A stretch of DNA of 64,000 bases from Brevinematales bacterium (GTDB lineage Bacteria; Spirochaetota; Brevinematia; DTOW01). The stretch spans positions 26,373 to 90,372 of the forward strand of contig JAOAHF010000009.1 of assembly GCA_026415355.1 (NCBI GenBank), written 5' to 3'. Position numbers and translations under genes: made by a program. This document shows positions 18,686 to 26,473 of the stretch, one piece after another; position 1 is the first letter of the stretch; each line of letters starts with the position of its first letter. The notes under the pieces were generated by a model. That model was not told where the DNA came from and made no database searches. It saw only the letters and a list, made by a program, of their open reading frames with translations.

Positions 18686-19402
18686 CTAGATAGTTGTTCT
18701 TTTGAATAATTCATACATAGCAATTCCAGATGCTACAGCGACGTTTAGCGAGTCAATTTTATTGGTTGTTTCTATTCTGCATAGAGCATTACACTTTTTC
18801 TTTATGAGTTCTCTTAATCCTTTTCCTTCTGCTCCTAAAACCAAGCCGACTAATCCTTTTGTAACTAGTTCTGAGATTTCTTTTTGTCCGTTTACGTCAA
18901 GTCCTATTATGTAGTATCCTTCTTCTTTCAGTAGTTCAATTGTTCTTCCGAGGTTTACAATTTTGACAATATCTAAATGAAATAATGCACCTGATGAAAC
19001 TTTCGCAACAGTAGGTGTTATGTCAATACTTCTATCTTTTGTTATTACAATTGTGTTAAAACCAAAGAGAATAGCGTTCCTCATTATGCTACCTAGATTG
19101 TTAGGATCTGTTATAGAGTCGCATAATACTATATTATTTCTTTTTTTTATAGCTTCTTCAATATCGGTATATTGAAAGTTCCTGAGATCGAAAGCGATTC
19201 CTTGATGGGATGAAGTTTTTGCTATGTTTTTTAGGACGTTTTTGTTAACGGATCGTATTTTTATACCTAATCTTGAAGAAATTTCAATAATTCTTTGGAT
19301 TCTAGGACTCCTTTTAACGTCTTCTACTATTATTTCTTTGATGTTTCTTGAATGTTTTGAATTAAGTGCTTCGATAGTAGAGTTGATACCAAAGAATATC
19401 AT
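18686..19402 (-). CDS. rlmB: 23S rRNA (guanosine-2'-O-) methyltransferase, SpoU/TrmH family
   Basis: Probably methylates a 23S rRNA ribose. The N-terminal domain begins IFFGINSTIEALNSKHSRNI, like the RNA-binding L30e-like domain of RlmB. The C-terminal SPOUT domain shows DSITDPNNLGSIMRNAILFG, LVLGAEGKGLRELI and DSLNVAVASGIAMYELF, the three knot motifs for AdoMet and RNA binding. I chose ATG at 19402, five bases after the esterase stop codon; a frame extending to 19465 would run inside the esterase gene. Other TrmH-family targets (tRNA) are possible. It forms a two-gene operon with the esterase upstream. Confidence 0.88.
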   Translation of the reverse strand: MIFFGINSTIEALNSKHSRNIKEIIVEDVKRSPRIQRIIEISSRLGIKIRSVNKNVLKNIAKTSSHQGIAFDLRNFQYTDIEEAIKKRNNIVLCDSITDPNNLGSIMRNAILFGFNTIVITKDRSIDITPTVAKVSSGALFHLDIVKIVNLGRTIELLKEEGYYIIGLDVNGQKEISELVTKGLVGLVLGAEGKGLRELIKKKCNALCRIETTNKIDSLNVAVASGIAMYELFKRTTI

Positions 19403-19406
19403 AGTG

Positions 19407-20696
19407 TTATTTACCAAAGAAGAATATGAGCATCTCTGGTAATTGTTCTGCCCAGGTTCGTTCATTATGTCCTTTATTTGTAGATATTAGGTAGTACAGG
19501 TTTTTACCATCAACCCATTCTTTCTCTTTCAGTTTTTCGTACATTTTTCTAGTTTCGACTAAAAAAATTGCATCTATGTCTGTTGTTCCACAAGATAGAA
19601 ATATTTTAAAGTTTGGTTTTTCAGGAAGTTCTTTGTCAATTATGTAATCAAACACTTTATATGGTTTTTCTCTAAACTGCTGAGAGTTTGTAGAATAGTG
19701 TCCTCCAGATAATGATCCAATAAGGCCAAACTTTGATGGATTGTTAAAAGCTATATGTAAGGATACCCCTGCTCCAAAACTTGCTCCTGCTATTCCTGTG
19801 TTTTCCCGTCCTTTTTTAACCCTGAAGTTTTTTTCGACGAAAGGCATAACTTCGTTTACAACAAAATCCATATATGCAAGAGATTTTTTACTGTTTTCTT
19901 CAATTAGCTTTATACCATCTTCATTAGTTTGTAATCCATAAAGTGTTGAAAAACCTACATATTCTTTTGGCCTTTCTCCTGAATTTGCTATTCCTACAAC
20001 TATTACAGGTTCTACTTTGTTACTTCTGATGAGGGTATCTAGTATCGTGTTTACTTTCCAACCTCCGAAAGGTAATACTTCTCCATCCCATAAGTTTTGC
20101 CCATCATGCATATAAAGTACTGGATAGAAGGATTTTGAGGTGTCATACCCTGGTGGTAAGTATATCCATAACTTTCTCTTCTCTATTCTTGAGATCTTTG
20201 TTTGTGGCTCAATGTCGTAAGTTAAAATGTAGCTACCCGAGTAGCTATTACTTGTGACTTTGCTCATGATCAAATTACCTCTAAATGATACTTTTCTATT
20301 CTGGGGATCGTTAAAAAATCTTTTGGAAATATCTGAAAATTTTACCCTAAACGTATAGTCTACGAAATCAGAATTGCCAAAATTTGTTTTGAATACAAAC
20401 AAATCACTTACACCAACTCTTTCCATGGTATTGGTTACAAGTTTGTTGTCAAGGTATAATATAATTTCAACTTCTTCTGGTGATTTACCTCTTGCCTGAA
20501 AATATAGAAATGTTATTTGATTATCCTTTACTATTGGTAATTCTAAAGATAGTATTGTGTTGCTTACTAGGGTGTTGGCCTGTAATTTATCATTTATGTT
20601 TCGTATATCGTTTAGTGTTTTCTCTATGTTCTGTGCCCAAGACAGTTGAGTGGATGTTAAGACAAAAAATACAAAAATAACTAATAAGTTTCTCAT
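19407..20696 (-). CDS. Secreted esterase-like alpha/beta hydrolase (enterochelin esterase family)
   Basis: A 429-residue exported hydrolase. A signal peptide (VIFVFFVLTSTQLSWAQ) is followed by an N-terminal beta-sandwich of about 120 residues like the CBM48/E-set domain of Fes-type esterases. The catalytic half shows LYMHDGQNLWDG, the nucleophile elbow GASFGAG, and a late histidine in NKGHNERTW; an aspartate in SCGTTDIDA may complete the triad. Likely substrates are feruloyl, acetyl or siderophore esters outside the cytoplasm, but the sequence does not say which. It is divergent from the secreted-protein gene at 20784, sharing an 87-bp promoter region with TATACA on its side. Confidence 0.85.
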   Translation of the reverse strand: MRNLLVIFVFFVLTSTQLSWAQNIEKTLNDIRNINDKLQANTLVSNTILSLELPIVKDNQITFLYFQARGKSPEEVEIILYLDNKLVTNTMERVGVSDLFVFKTNFGNSDFVDYTFRVKFSDISKRFFNDPQNRKVSFRGNLIMSKVTSNSYSGSYILTYDIEPQTKISRIEKRKLWIYLPPGYDTSKSFYPVLYMHDGQNLWDGEVLPFGGWKVNTILDTLIRSNKVEPVIVVGIANSGERPKEYVGFSTLYGLQTNEDGIKLIEENSKKSLAYMDFVVNEVMPFVEKNFRVKKGRENTGIAGASFGAGVSLHIAFNNPSKFGLIGSLSGGHYSTNSQQFREKPYKVFDYIIDKELPEKPNFKIFLSCGTTDIDAIFLVETRKMYEKLKEKEWVDGKNLYYLISTNKGHNERTWAEQLPEMLIFFFGK

Positions 20697-20783
20697 GGAT
20701 TAATTGTCTATGTATAACTTTCCGAGAATCAAATTGCAGTTTTTTAAACTCAAGTATTTGGCTTATTAGACGAAAGTATATAC

Positions 20784-21485
20784 ATGGGTAGATCAATTCT
20801 ATCTCTGATAATCTGTCTTTTAGTTTTGAATAGTACTTTTGGTACTAACTATATCATTTTGTCGTTGGATTATAGTGTGTTGGTTGATGGTAAATACAGA
20901 TATCTTACTTCTGTTAGGTACAATTACGATGAATATCCTAGATATTTAACTTCTGAAGTTTTGACGAAAACTCTCAAGGGAGTTCCTGCAAGGTATCAAA
21001 TTACATCAACTGTTACTTCAAAGTACTCTTTGGGAAACACTACAAATGTCTTAGAGCAGGAGTTCTCGTTAGAGTTTGGCGATAGAGAAATATTTGGCTT
21101 TTTAACAAATAATAATCGTGAAGGATTTCGTTTAGATATGTTTATGAATGCTGACGATACGACTTATGTGATTTCAATTTCAACAAATTATATGAATTTT
21201 TTTGATATTCCGCTTTTTATGTTTTTTATCAGTGATAAGGATTTGTCAAAATTGTCTGATTTTTTGGTATTATATAACCTCTCGTTTACAAATATTTCTT
21301 TAAAGAAACACATGCAGTTTGATAGTGCTTCAATTTCTAAAAGAAACTTTGTAAAGTTTAAGAAAATATCAGGATTTAATGTTATTGATAGGTTTAGTTT
21401 TGATAAAATTACTTTAGGCCTTTTTACCAATATTTTTGTAGAAGGTAGATTAGTAGACGCTAGGATATCAGTTCTATCAAACTGA
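20784..21485 (+). CDS. Secreted protein of unknown function
   Basis: I recognise no family. The 233-residue product starts with a signal peptide (SILSLIICLLVLNSTFG) and continues as alternating polar/hydrophobic segments that look beta-rich, with no further membrane helix. One segment is strongly aromatic (NFFDIPLFMFFIS). It is probably periplasmic or outer-membrane associated. The ATG at 20784 has no ribosome-binding site. It is divergent from the esterase gene and lies upstream of the ABC permease genes, separated from them by 94 bp containing their own TATAAT box, so it is probably a single-gene transcript. Confidence 0.7.
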   Translation: MGRSILSLIICLLVLNSTFGTNYIILSLDYSVLVDGKYRYLTSVRYNYDEYPRYLTSEVLTKTLKGVPARYQITSTVTSKYSLGNTTNVLEQEFSLEFGDREIFGFLTNNNREGFRLDMFMNADDTTYVISISTNYMNFFDIPLFMFFISDKDLSKLSDFLVLYNLSFTNISLKKHMQFDSASISKRNFVKFKKISGFNVIDRFSFDKITLGLFTNIFVEGRLVDARISVLSN

Positions 21486-21579
21486 GTTTGGTTAGTGTTT
21501 TGATATATTAGTTTCTAAAAATCTTGAAAATCTATACCCAAACATTTTTAATTTATAATAAACAATCTGGAGGAGTAAT

Positions 21580-23154
21580 ATGGATAAGCTTGCTAGAAGG
21601 ATAAAAAGGGAGAAAGCCATAAAAGAATTTCTTACTGCTTTTGCTTTTCTAACACCTAACTTTTTTGGTTTTTTGCTTATAACTGCGTTTCCTGTAGTTG
21701 CGGTATTTTTTCTTGCTTTAGCAAAGTGGGATGGTATAAGTTACCCCTCTAAGGCAAAAGGAGAAATCTATTTTATTACAACTTCGCCTGCTCGAGAGGA
21801 TATATATATACCTAAAGGTACCATTATAGAGTCAGACGTTGAAGTTACTAAGAAGTTTTCTGCTAGAATTGATCAATCTATACTGCAATCATCTGTTTAT
21901 AAACTACCTAAATTAGGTGAGACAACCGTATTACCTATGTCTGTTAGAGGTAAAGAGGAGTTTACTTTTAATTTTCCTGCTAATAGTGAATTTTTAGTTG
22001 AGTTTATTGTTAAATATACAGATGAGAATGGAGAACCTATAACAACCAATGTTATTGTAAGTTTTGTTAATGAAAGTGAATTTGAAGTATCTGTTGGAGC
22101 TTCATTTGAGGTTTACGGTAAGTTTAGTAAAGTTGTGAGTGGTGTCTACAAAGAAGGTCTAGAAGTTGAGGCGTCCAGTATATCTATCAAGGCGAATTAT
22201 TCAAAGAGTATTACTTTTGTTGGAATAACTGAAGAATCTGTTACTATCCTTAAGGGAGCAACAAACTCTGAGTACCCTGTTAAAATATCTTCTTTGAAGA
22301 CAGGGGATGAATATAATCTTCAAGAAGGGACTATACTTATTCCCAAGAATGATTTACCTGTAAAGGATGTTAGAGGTTATATTGATACTTCTTTAGTAGG
22401 AGGTAAGACTGGTATACAGTTTATAGGACTTGATAATTTTGAGAGGTTATTTACTAGAGATAAGGATTTCTGGAGGTATTTTATAAATACTCTTATATTT
22501 ATGTTACAGATACCTCTTGGTATGGCATTTGCCATAATTTTGGCACTTGCTCTAAATCAGAAACTCAAGGGTATAACATTCTTTAGAACGCTTTATTTCT
22601 TACCCTACATATCGAATCTAGTTGCGGTTGCTATGTTGTGGAGATGGATATATAATGATCAAGGGTTACTTAATGAGTTGTTAAAAAGTATAGGTGTTAT
22701 AAATCCACCTAGCTGGCTAGGAGATGGTAATTGGGCTAAAGTTGCTATAATAGTAATGGATGTTTGGAAGAATGTTGGTTATACTATGTTAGTATATCTT
22801 GCTTCTTTACAGCAGATACCATCGTTCCTATATGAAGCTGCTGATATAGATGGTGCTAATGAGTTGCAGAAGTTTGCCTACATAACCTGGCCTATGCTTG
22901 CACCTACTAACTTCTTCATAGTAATAATAGGTGTTATAAATGGTTTTCAAGCTTTTGGTTCTCAATATGTTCTAACAGGTGGTGGTCCTGCCGGTGCTAC
23001 TAAAACAATAGTCTACTACATCTATAATAATGCATTCCAGTGGTTCCAAATGGGGTATGCTGCTGCGCTTTCTGTATTTCTTTTCTTTGTCATGATGATA
23101 TTTACTATCATTCAGTGGAGAATGGGTAGAGAATCTACCTCTTCTTCTTGGTAA
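21580..23154 (+). CDS. Sugar ABC transporter permease (MalF/UgpA family) with ~220-residue inserted extracytoplasmic domain
   Basis: Inner-membrane subunit of a carbohydrate importer. TM1 (about residues 17-48) ends at LAKWDGIS, where the family normally continues after a short loop with FIGLDNFERLF. Here about 220 residues intervene and would face the periplasm. The permease core then follows with five helices and the EAA loop EAADIDGANELQKFAYITWP, which contacts the ATPase. The insert is beta-rich and contains IYIPKGTIIESD and LQEGTILIPKND, resembling strands of phage baseplate-J-like domains (inference). E. coli MalF also has a big periplasmic loop, but in another position. Good GGAGG start at 21580 and TATAAT at 21554. 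Next gene 20 bases downstream. No binding protein or ATPase gene is in the window. Confidence 0.9.
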   Translation: MDKLARRIKREKAIKEFLTAFAFLTPNFFGFLLITAFPVVAVFFLALAKWDGISYPSKAKGEIYFITTSPAREDIYIPKGTIIESDVEVTKKFSARIDQSILQSSVYKLPKLGETTVLPMSVRGKEEFTFNFPANSEFLVEFIVKYTDENGEPITTNVIVSFVNESEFEVSVGASFEVYGKFSKVVSGVYKEGLEVEASSISIKANYSKSITFVGITEESVTILKGATNSEYPVKISSLKTGDEYNLQEGTILIPKNDLPVKDVRGYIDTSLVGGKTGIQFIGLDNFERLFTRDKDFWRYFINTLIFMLQIPLGMAFAIILALALNQKLKGITFFRTLYFLPYISNLVAVAMLWRWIYNDQGLLNELLKSIGVINPPSWLGDGNWAKVAIIVMDVWKNVGYTMLVYLASLQQIPSFLYEAADIDGANELQKFAYITWPMLAPTNFFIVIIGVINGFQAFGSQYVLTGGGPAGATKTIVYYIYNNAFQWFQMGYAAALSVFLFFVMMIFTIIQWRMGRESTSSSW

Positions 23155-23174
23155 GAATTTAAAGGAGGTTTTGT

Positions 23175-24119
23175 ATGGCCACTAGAGAGGCTTTTTATGG
23201 TCAAAGTTTAGTTGAAGAAAGAAAAAGGAAAGAAAGAATAAGAAACTTTTTTGCGTACATAATTTTGTCAATAGGTGCTTTGACAATGGTTCTTCCTTTT
23301 CTATGGACTATATCGACATCATTAAAGGATCCTGAGGATATATATGATAAGAGGTTTATTCCCCAAAGGTTTGGGTATATTTATGTTGACAAAAACAACA
23401 ATTTTGTGGTAGGTGGGTATAAAGAAGGATATACTGAAGTTAGAGCTTGGTGGGCTAATTTTGTTAAAGCATGGATATCAGTTCCTTTTGATAAGTATTA
23501 TAGAAATAGTTTACTGGTTGCTACGGTGACTACTTTTGGACAGCTTGTTACTTGTACTTTAGCTGCTTATGCGTTTGCTAGACTTAGATGGTTTGGTAGG
23601 GATGCTATATTCTTACTCTACCTAGGTACCCTTATGATACCTTTTACAGTTACAATGATACCTGTTTATATACTGTTTAAGGCATTGGGACTTGTGAATA
23701 CTCTAACTGCGGTTATATTACCTGCTTTGTTCTCAGCGTTTGGTACATTTTTGCTTAGACAATTTTTTGTATCTATACCTTATGATTTAGAAGAAGCTGC
23801 TTTTATTGATGGTGCTAGTAGATTGCAGATACTTTGGCATGTTATCTTACCGTTGTCAAAAGGTGCTTTAGCTACATTAGGTACTTTCACATTTCTGTTC
23901 CAATGGAATGATTTCTTATGGCCTCTTGTAGTTTTGAACTCTGAGGAGATAAAAACCATACCTGTCGGATTAACAGCATTCCAGACAGCTTATGGGTCTC
24001 AGTGGGAGCTTGTAATGGCTGCATCTCTTATAGCACTCGTACCCGTAATTATAATATACATCTTTAACCAGAGATTCTTTACAGAAAGTATAATGTTGTC
24101 AGGATTTGGTGGAAGATAG
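23175..24119 (+). CDS. Sugar ABC transporter permease (MalG/UgpE family)
   Basis: Second permease subunit, 314 residues and six helices. Family landmarks are VLPFLWTISTSLKDPEDIY near the N terminus, the EAA loop LEEAAFIDGASRLQILWHVILP, and QWNDFLWPLVVLNSEE. The first periplasmic loop is longer than usual, by about 40 residues with YIYVDKNNNFVVGGYKEGY, parallel to the larger insert in its partner. Starts with ATG after AAAGGAGG. It is 20 bases from the MalF-like gene and 3 bases from fliQ, so the three are one transcript. Confidence 0.92.
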   Translation: MATREAFYGQSLVEERKRKERIRNFFAYIILSIGALTMVLPFLWTISTSLKDPEDIYDKRFIPQRFGYIYVDKNNNFVVGGYKEGYTEVRAWWANFVKAWISVPFDKYYRNSLLVATVTTFGQLVTCTLAAYAFARLRWFGRDAIFLLYLGTLMIPFTVTMIPVYILFKALGLVNTLTAVILPALFSAFGTFLLRQFFVSIPYDLEEAAFIDGASRLQILWHVILPLSKGALATLGTFTFLFQWNDFLWPLVVLNSEEIKTIPVGLTAFQTAYGSQWELVMAASLIALVPVIIIYIFNQRFFTESIMLSGFGGR

Positions 24120-24122
24120 TTT

Positions 24123-24395
24123 ATGGATGAAATGGGTTTGATTATAAGGCTTCTTAATGAAACTTTAGTTCAAACGGCAGTTCTTTCGCTGCCGTTTCTT
24201 ATTGTATCGCTATTAGTTGGGCTTGTAATAAGTATATTCCAAGCAACTACTTCTATACAAGAGCAAACTCTTACATTTGTACCTAAATTCATAGCGGTTG
24301 GGATACTTATACTGATATTGGGGCCAATACTCATAAGAATTTTTACAGATTTCACTTTGAGACTTTTCGATCTTATGGTTACGGCGATAAAGTAA
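24123..24395 (+). CDS. fliQ: Flagellar biosynthesis protein FliQ
   Basis: A 90-residue protein with two membrane helices, part of the FliPQR core of the flagellar type III export gate. IIRLLNETLVQTAVLSLPFL and ATTSIQEQTLTFVPKFIAVG match FliQ over its whole length. The usual neighbours fliP, fliR and flhB are absent. Instead the ATG lies 3 bases after the sugar-permease stop codon, suggesting translational coupling or simply opportunistic placement. A second ATG nine bases on is an alternative start. The homologous SctS of injectisomes is a remote alternative, but spirochaetes rely on flagella. Confidence 0.9.
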   Translation: MDEMGLIIRLLNETLVQTAVLSLPFLIVSLLVGLVISIFQATTSIQEQTLTFVPKFIAVGILILILGPILIRIFTDFTLRLFDLMVTAIK

Positions 24396-24551
24396 TAGTG
24401 TATTTTAGAAATGCATCTTCATGACAATAAAGTAAGTTCATCCATAAAACCGATAAATTGTATGTGTAACGAAGTCGAGGAAAATGTGTTTAAGTTTTAG
24501 GTGAAAGTTTATTGCTTTTAGGTTAGTCGTTAGAAAATAAGTAGTAGTTTA

Positions 24552-24580
24552 TTGAAAGTTATGATTTGGTTTTTTATACT
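24552..24580 (+). promoter_or_regulatory. Promoter of the second STAS gene
   Basis: TTGAAA (24552-24557), 17 bases, TATACT (24575-24580). A start near 24587 leaves a ~34-base leader containing the GGAGG site. Confidence 0.6.
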
Positions 24581-24620
24581 TTGAGTGTAATATATATTTG
24601 TCTTGATTTGGAGGTTTGTT

Positions 24621-24959
24621 ATGGAAATTTCGAGGAGAGAAATAGGAGATGTTGTTGTTTTTGATGTTAATGGTGAAATTGATCTTTATAATGCTCCCCA
24701 GATAAAGGAGCTTGTAAGACAGGAAATTGAAAAAGGGAAGGTTAATATTGTTGTTAACCTTGATAAGGTTAGTTATATTGATTCCTCTGGTATAGGTGTC
24801 TTAATATCAAGTCTTTCAAATCTTAAGAAAGTAGGTGGGGGGCTTAAGCTCGCTAATGTTTATGCTTCTGTAAGGAAAGTTTTTGAACTTACGAAGTTAA
24901 CGGGGTTTTTTGATATATACGATTCCGTCGATAACGCTGTTAGTTCTTTTAATCAATAA
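24621..24959 (+). CDS. STAS-domain anti-sigma factor antagonist
   Basis: A 112-residue single-domain STAS protein. VNLDKVSYIDSSGIGVLISS carries the canonical DSSG phosphorylation loop, more typical than that of the STAS protein in the partner-switching operon at 10930-11259. It has its own promoter and is not next to a kinase, so it may be a second input to the same kinase or work with one encoded elsewhere. I start at ATG 24621, just after GGAGG; an in-frame start at 24603 lies before that site and is unlikely. A hairpin terminator follows directly. Confidence 0.92.
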   Translation: MEISRREIGDVVVFDVNGEIDLYNAPQIKELVRQEIEKGKVNIVVNLDKVSYIDSSGIGVLISSLSNLKKVGGGLKLANVYASVRKVFELTKLTGFFDIYDSVDNAVSSFNQ

Positions 24960-24966
24960 ATTGTCG

Positions 24967-24993
24967 GTGAAGGGCTTGAGGCCCTTTCACTTT
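24967..24993 (+). terminator. Intrinsic terminator after the STAS gene
   Basis: GTGAAGGGC, a short loop, then GCCCTTTCAC (one bulge) followed by TTT. It lies 8 bases after the STAS stop codon. Confidence 0.7.
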
Positions 24994-25025
24994 AGAAGTA
25001 TTTAATACTAAACGATATTTCTTTT

Positions 25026-25814
25026 ATGAGGTTTCTTTTATTATTACTGATACCGCTTTTTCTTATTGTTTTATCCTGCAGACAGGAGGAAAATAATACT
25101 TCTCAGATAATATCAGAAGTAGAGCAGAAAGAAACAGAGCTTAAAGATATTGGTGTTCCTAAGTTTTTGCAAGAGGAGCAGAAGATGTTGGAAACTAATA
25201 CAAATCAAATGTCTCTACCTCCTGATACTGATGAATTTTTTGGAACAAAAACAAAGAAGACGAATGTTGATAAAAACATCATTGTAGAAGAAAAGGTTAT
25301 GCCTCGAGAAGTGGTTACTGAGGAAGTTAAACAGGAATTTATACCGAAACCTGTAAATGTAAAAACTCAAAAATTAAGTCGTAAACCAGGGAATGATTCT
25401 AAAAAACCTAGAATGGATCTTAAGTTATTTTTCTCTTACTTTTCAAAGAACAGAAAATTTGTTGACTTTAACAATCCTGGTAAAATAACATCTGTAGTTT
25501 ACGTGGGTAATAAAAATATTTGGTATGTTGATTATAGCGTTTATGTTATACCTTACAAGAATGTTAGTAATTATAAAGTGTTTTTAGTAAAAAAGAATTT
25601 AATAGGAATTGGTAGAAAGATAAGCGTAGTAGACGGTAGAAGTCAGCTTACTGTATATTGGAGAGGTAAAAACCTTGATAACAAATTATTGCCTAATGGA
25701 AAATATTCAATAGTTGTTAAAGCTCAATTTAGAAATAGTAATAATAAAATTGTATCTTCTTATACAAAGATTTTGGGTGGTAGAAACCCAGTTATAGTAG
25801 TGTTAGCTAACTAG
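25026..25814 (+). CDS. Lipoprotein with Ig-like C-terminal domain
   Basis: An exported lipid-anchored protein of 262 residues. The N terminus RFLLLLLIPLFLIVLSC is a lipoprotein signal peptide with lipobox VLSC, the cysteine at about residue 18. A low-complexity Glu/Lys/Pro-rich linker reaches about residue 130. The last ~125 residues are a compact beta-rich domain containing VYWRGKNLDNKLLPNGKYSI, the WxG..N..LPNGxY pattern of FlgD-like Ig domains, which also occurs in the decayed gene near 10 kb. Function unknown; a cell-envelope role is likely. The stop overlaps that of the convergent IscA-type gene by 4 bases. Confidence 0.75.
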   Translation: MRFLLLLLIPLFLIVLSCRQEENNTSQIISEVEQKETELKDIGVPKFLQEEQKMLETNTNQMSLPPDTDEFFGTKTKKTNVDKNIIVEEKVMPREVVTEEVKQEFIPKPVNVKTQKLSRKPGNDSKKPRMDLKLFFSYFSKNRKFVDFNNPGKITSVVYVGNKNIWYVDYSVYVIPYKNVSNYKVFLVKKNLIGIGRKISVVDGRSQLTVYWRGKNLDNKLLPNGKYSIVVKAQFRNSNNKIVSSYTKILGGRNPVIVVLAN

Positions 25815-26143
25815 TTTTGTTTGCAGCTACCGGTATCACATCCACAACTATCATTAGGATTTATAACTTTAAACCCTTCTCCAAATATTTCGTCTTTTAC
25901 ATAATCGATTGTGGATCCCTTTGCTTCTTCGTAGCTTATAGGATCTACTACTATTGTCAATCCATTGCTTTCAAAAACTAAGTCATCATTCTGTTTTTTG
26001 TCATCAATGTAAAGTCCATATTTTTGTCCTGAGCATCCACAACCGTTTGCCATTACTATGAATCTTAGAAAACCATTAGTTATGTTATTATCTTCAAATA
26101 TTTTCTTCAGTACACTTGCTGCTTTCTCTGTAAGATTTATCAT
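25811..26143 (-). CDS. A-type iron-sulfur carrier (IscA/ErpA family)
   Basis: A 110-residue HesB-domain protein that probably carries or delivers Fe-S clusters to target enzymes. The three cysteine positions are visible: one in NGCGCSGQKYGL and the C-terminal pair in SCGCDTGSC, both richer in cysteine than the usual motif. LTEKAASVLKKI is the typical N terminus. The gene stands alone with no suf or isc genes nearby. ATG at 26143 follows GGAGG, with a promoter just upstream (TTGATT, 16 bases, TATATT at 26192-26165). Confidence 0.9.
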   Translation of the reverse strand: MINLTEKAASVLKKIFEDNNITNGFLRFIVMANGCGCSGQKYGLYIDDKKQNDDLVFESNGLTIVVDPISYEEAKGSTIDYVKDEIFGEGFKVINPNDSCGCDTGSCKQN

Positions 26144-26473
26144 AAAAGACCTCCATTTTCTTAGAATATAATTAAATTTTTTTTGAAATCAATATTAGTT
26201 TTCATAATCTATATGTTTCGCCTAGGTTATAGATTGATTTATTGTTTTCTTCTTCGAAGAATTGTATTTCCCTATAGAGTGAATAATATAATTTCATTTT
26301 AGAATAGAATATTTAGTTTTCTAATTGTTTTCAAGATAAAAACTGATGAGATATTTTAATGTTTATGTCAATTACTCTGTTTGTTGAGCTATGTTTGAGT
26401 TTGAATGCAAAATGTTGAAGTTAGAACGGAGTTGTTCTGATTGTTTCCGTAAGGTTGTTTTGTTGATGTTAGT
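26144..26473. other. Intergenic region between iscA-like gene and mutL
   Basis: 330 bases. The part next to 26143 holds the iscA-like promoter (minus strand AATCAA/AATATA complements at 26187-26192 and 26165-26170). The remaining ~270 bases lie downstream of mutL; I see no open frame of note, no clear terminator and no repeat. Confidence 0.5.
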
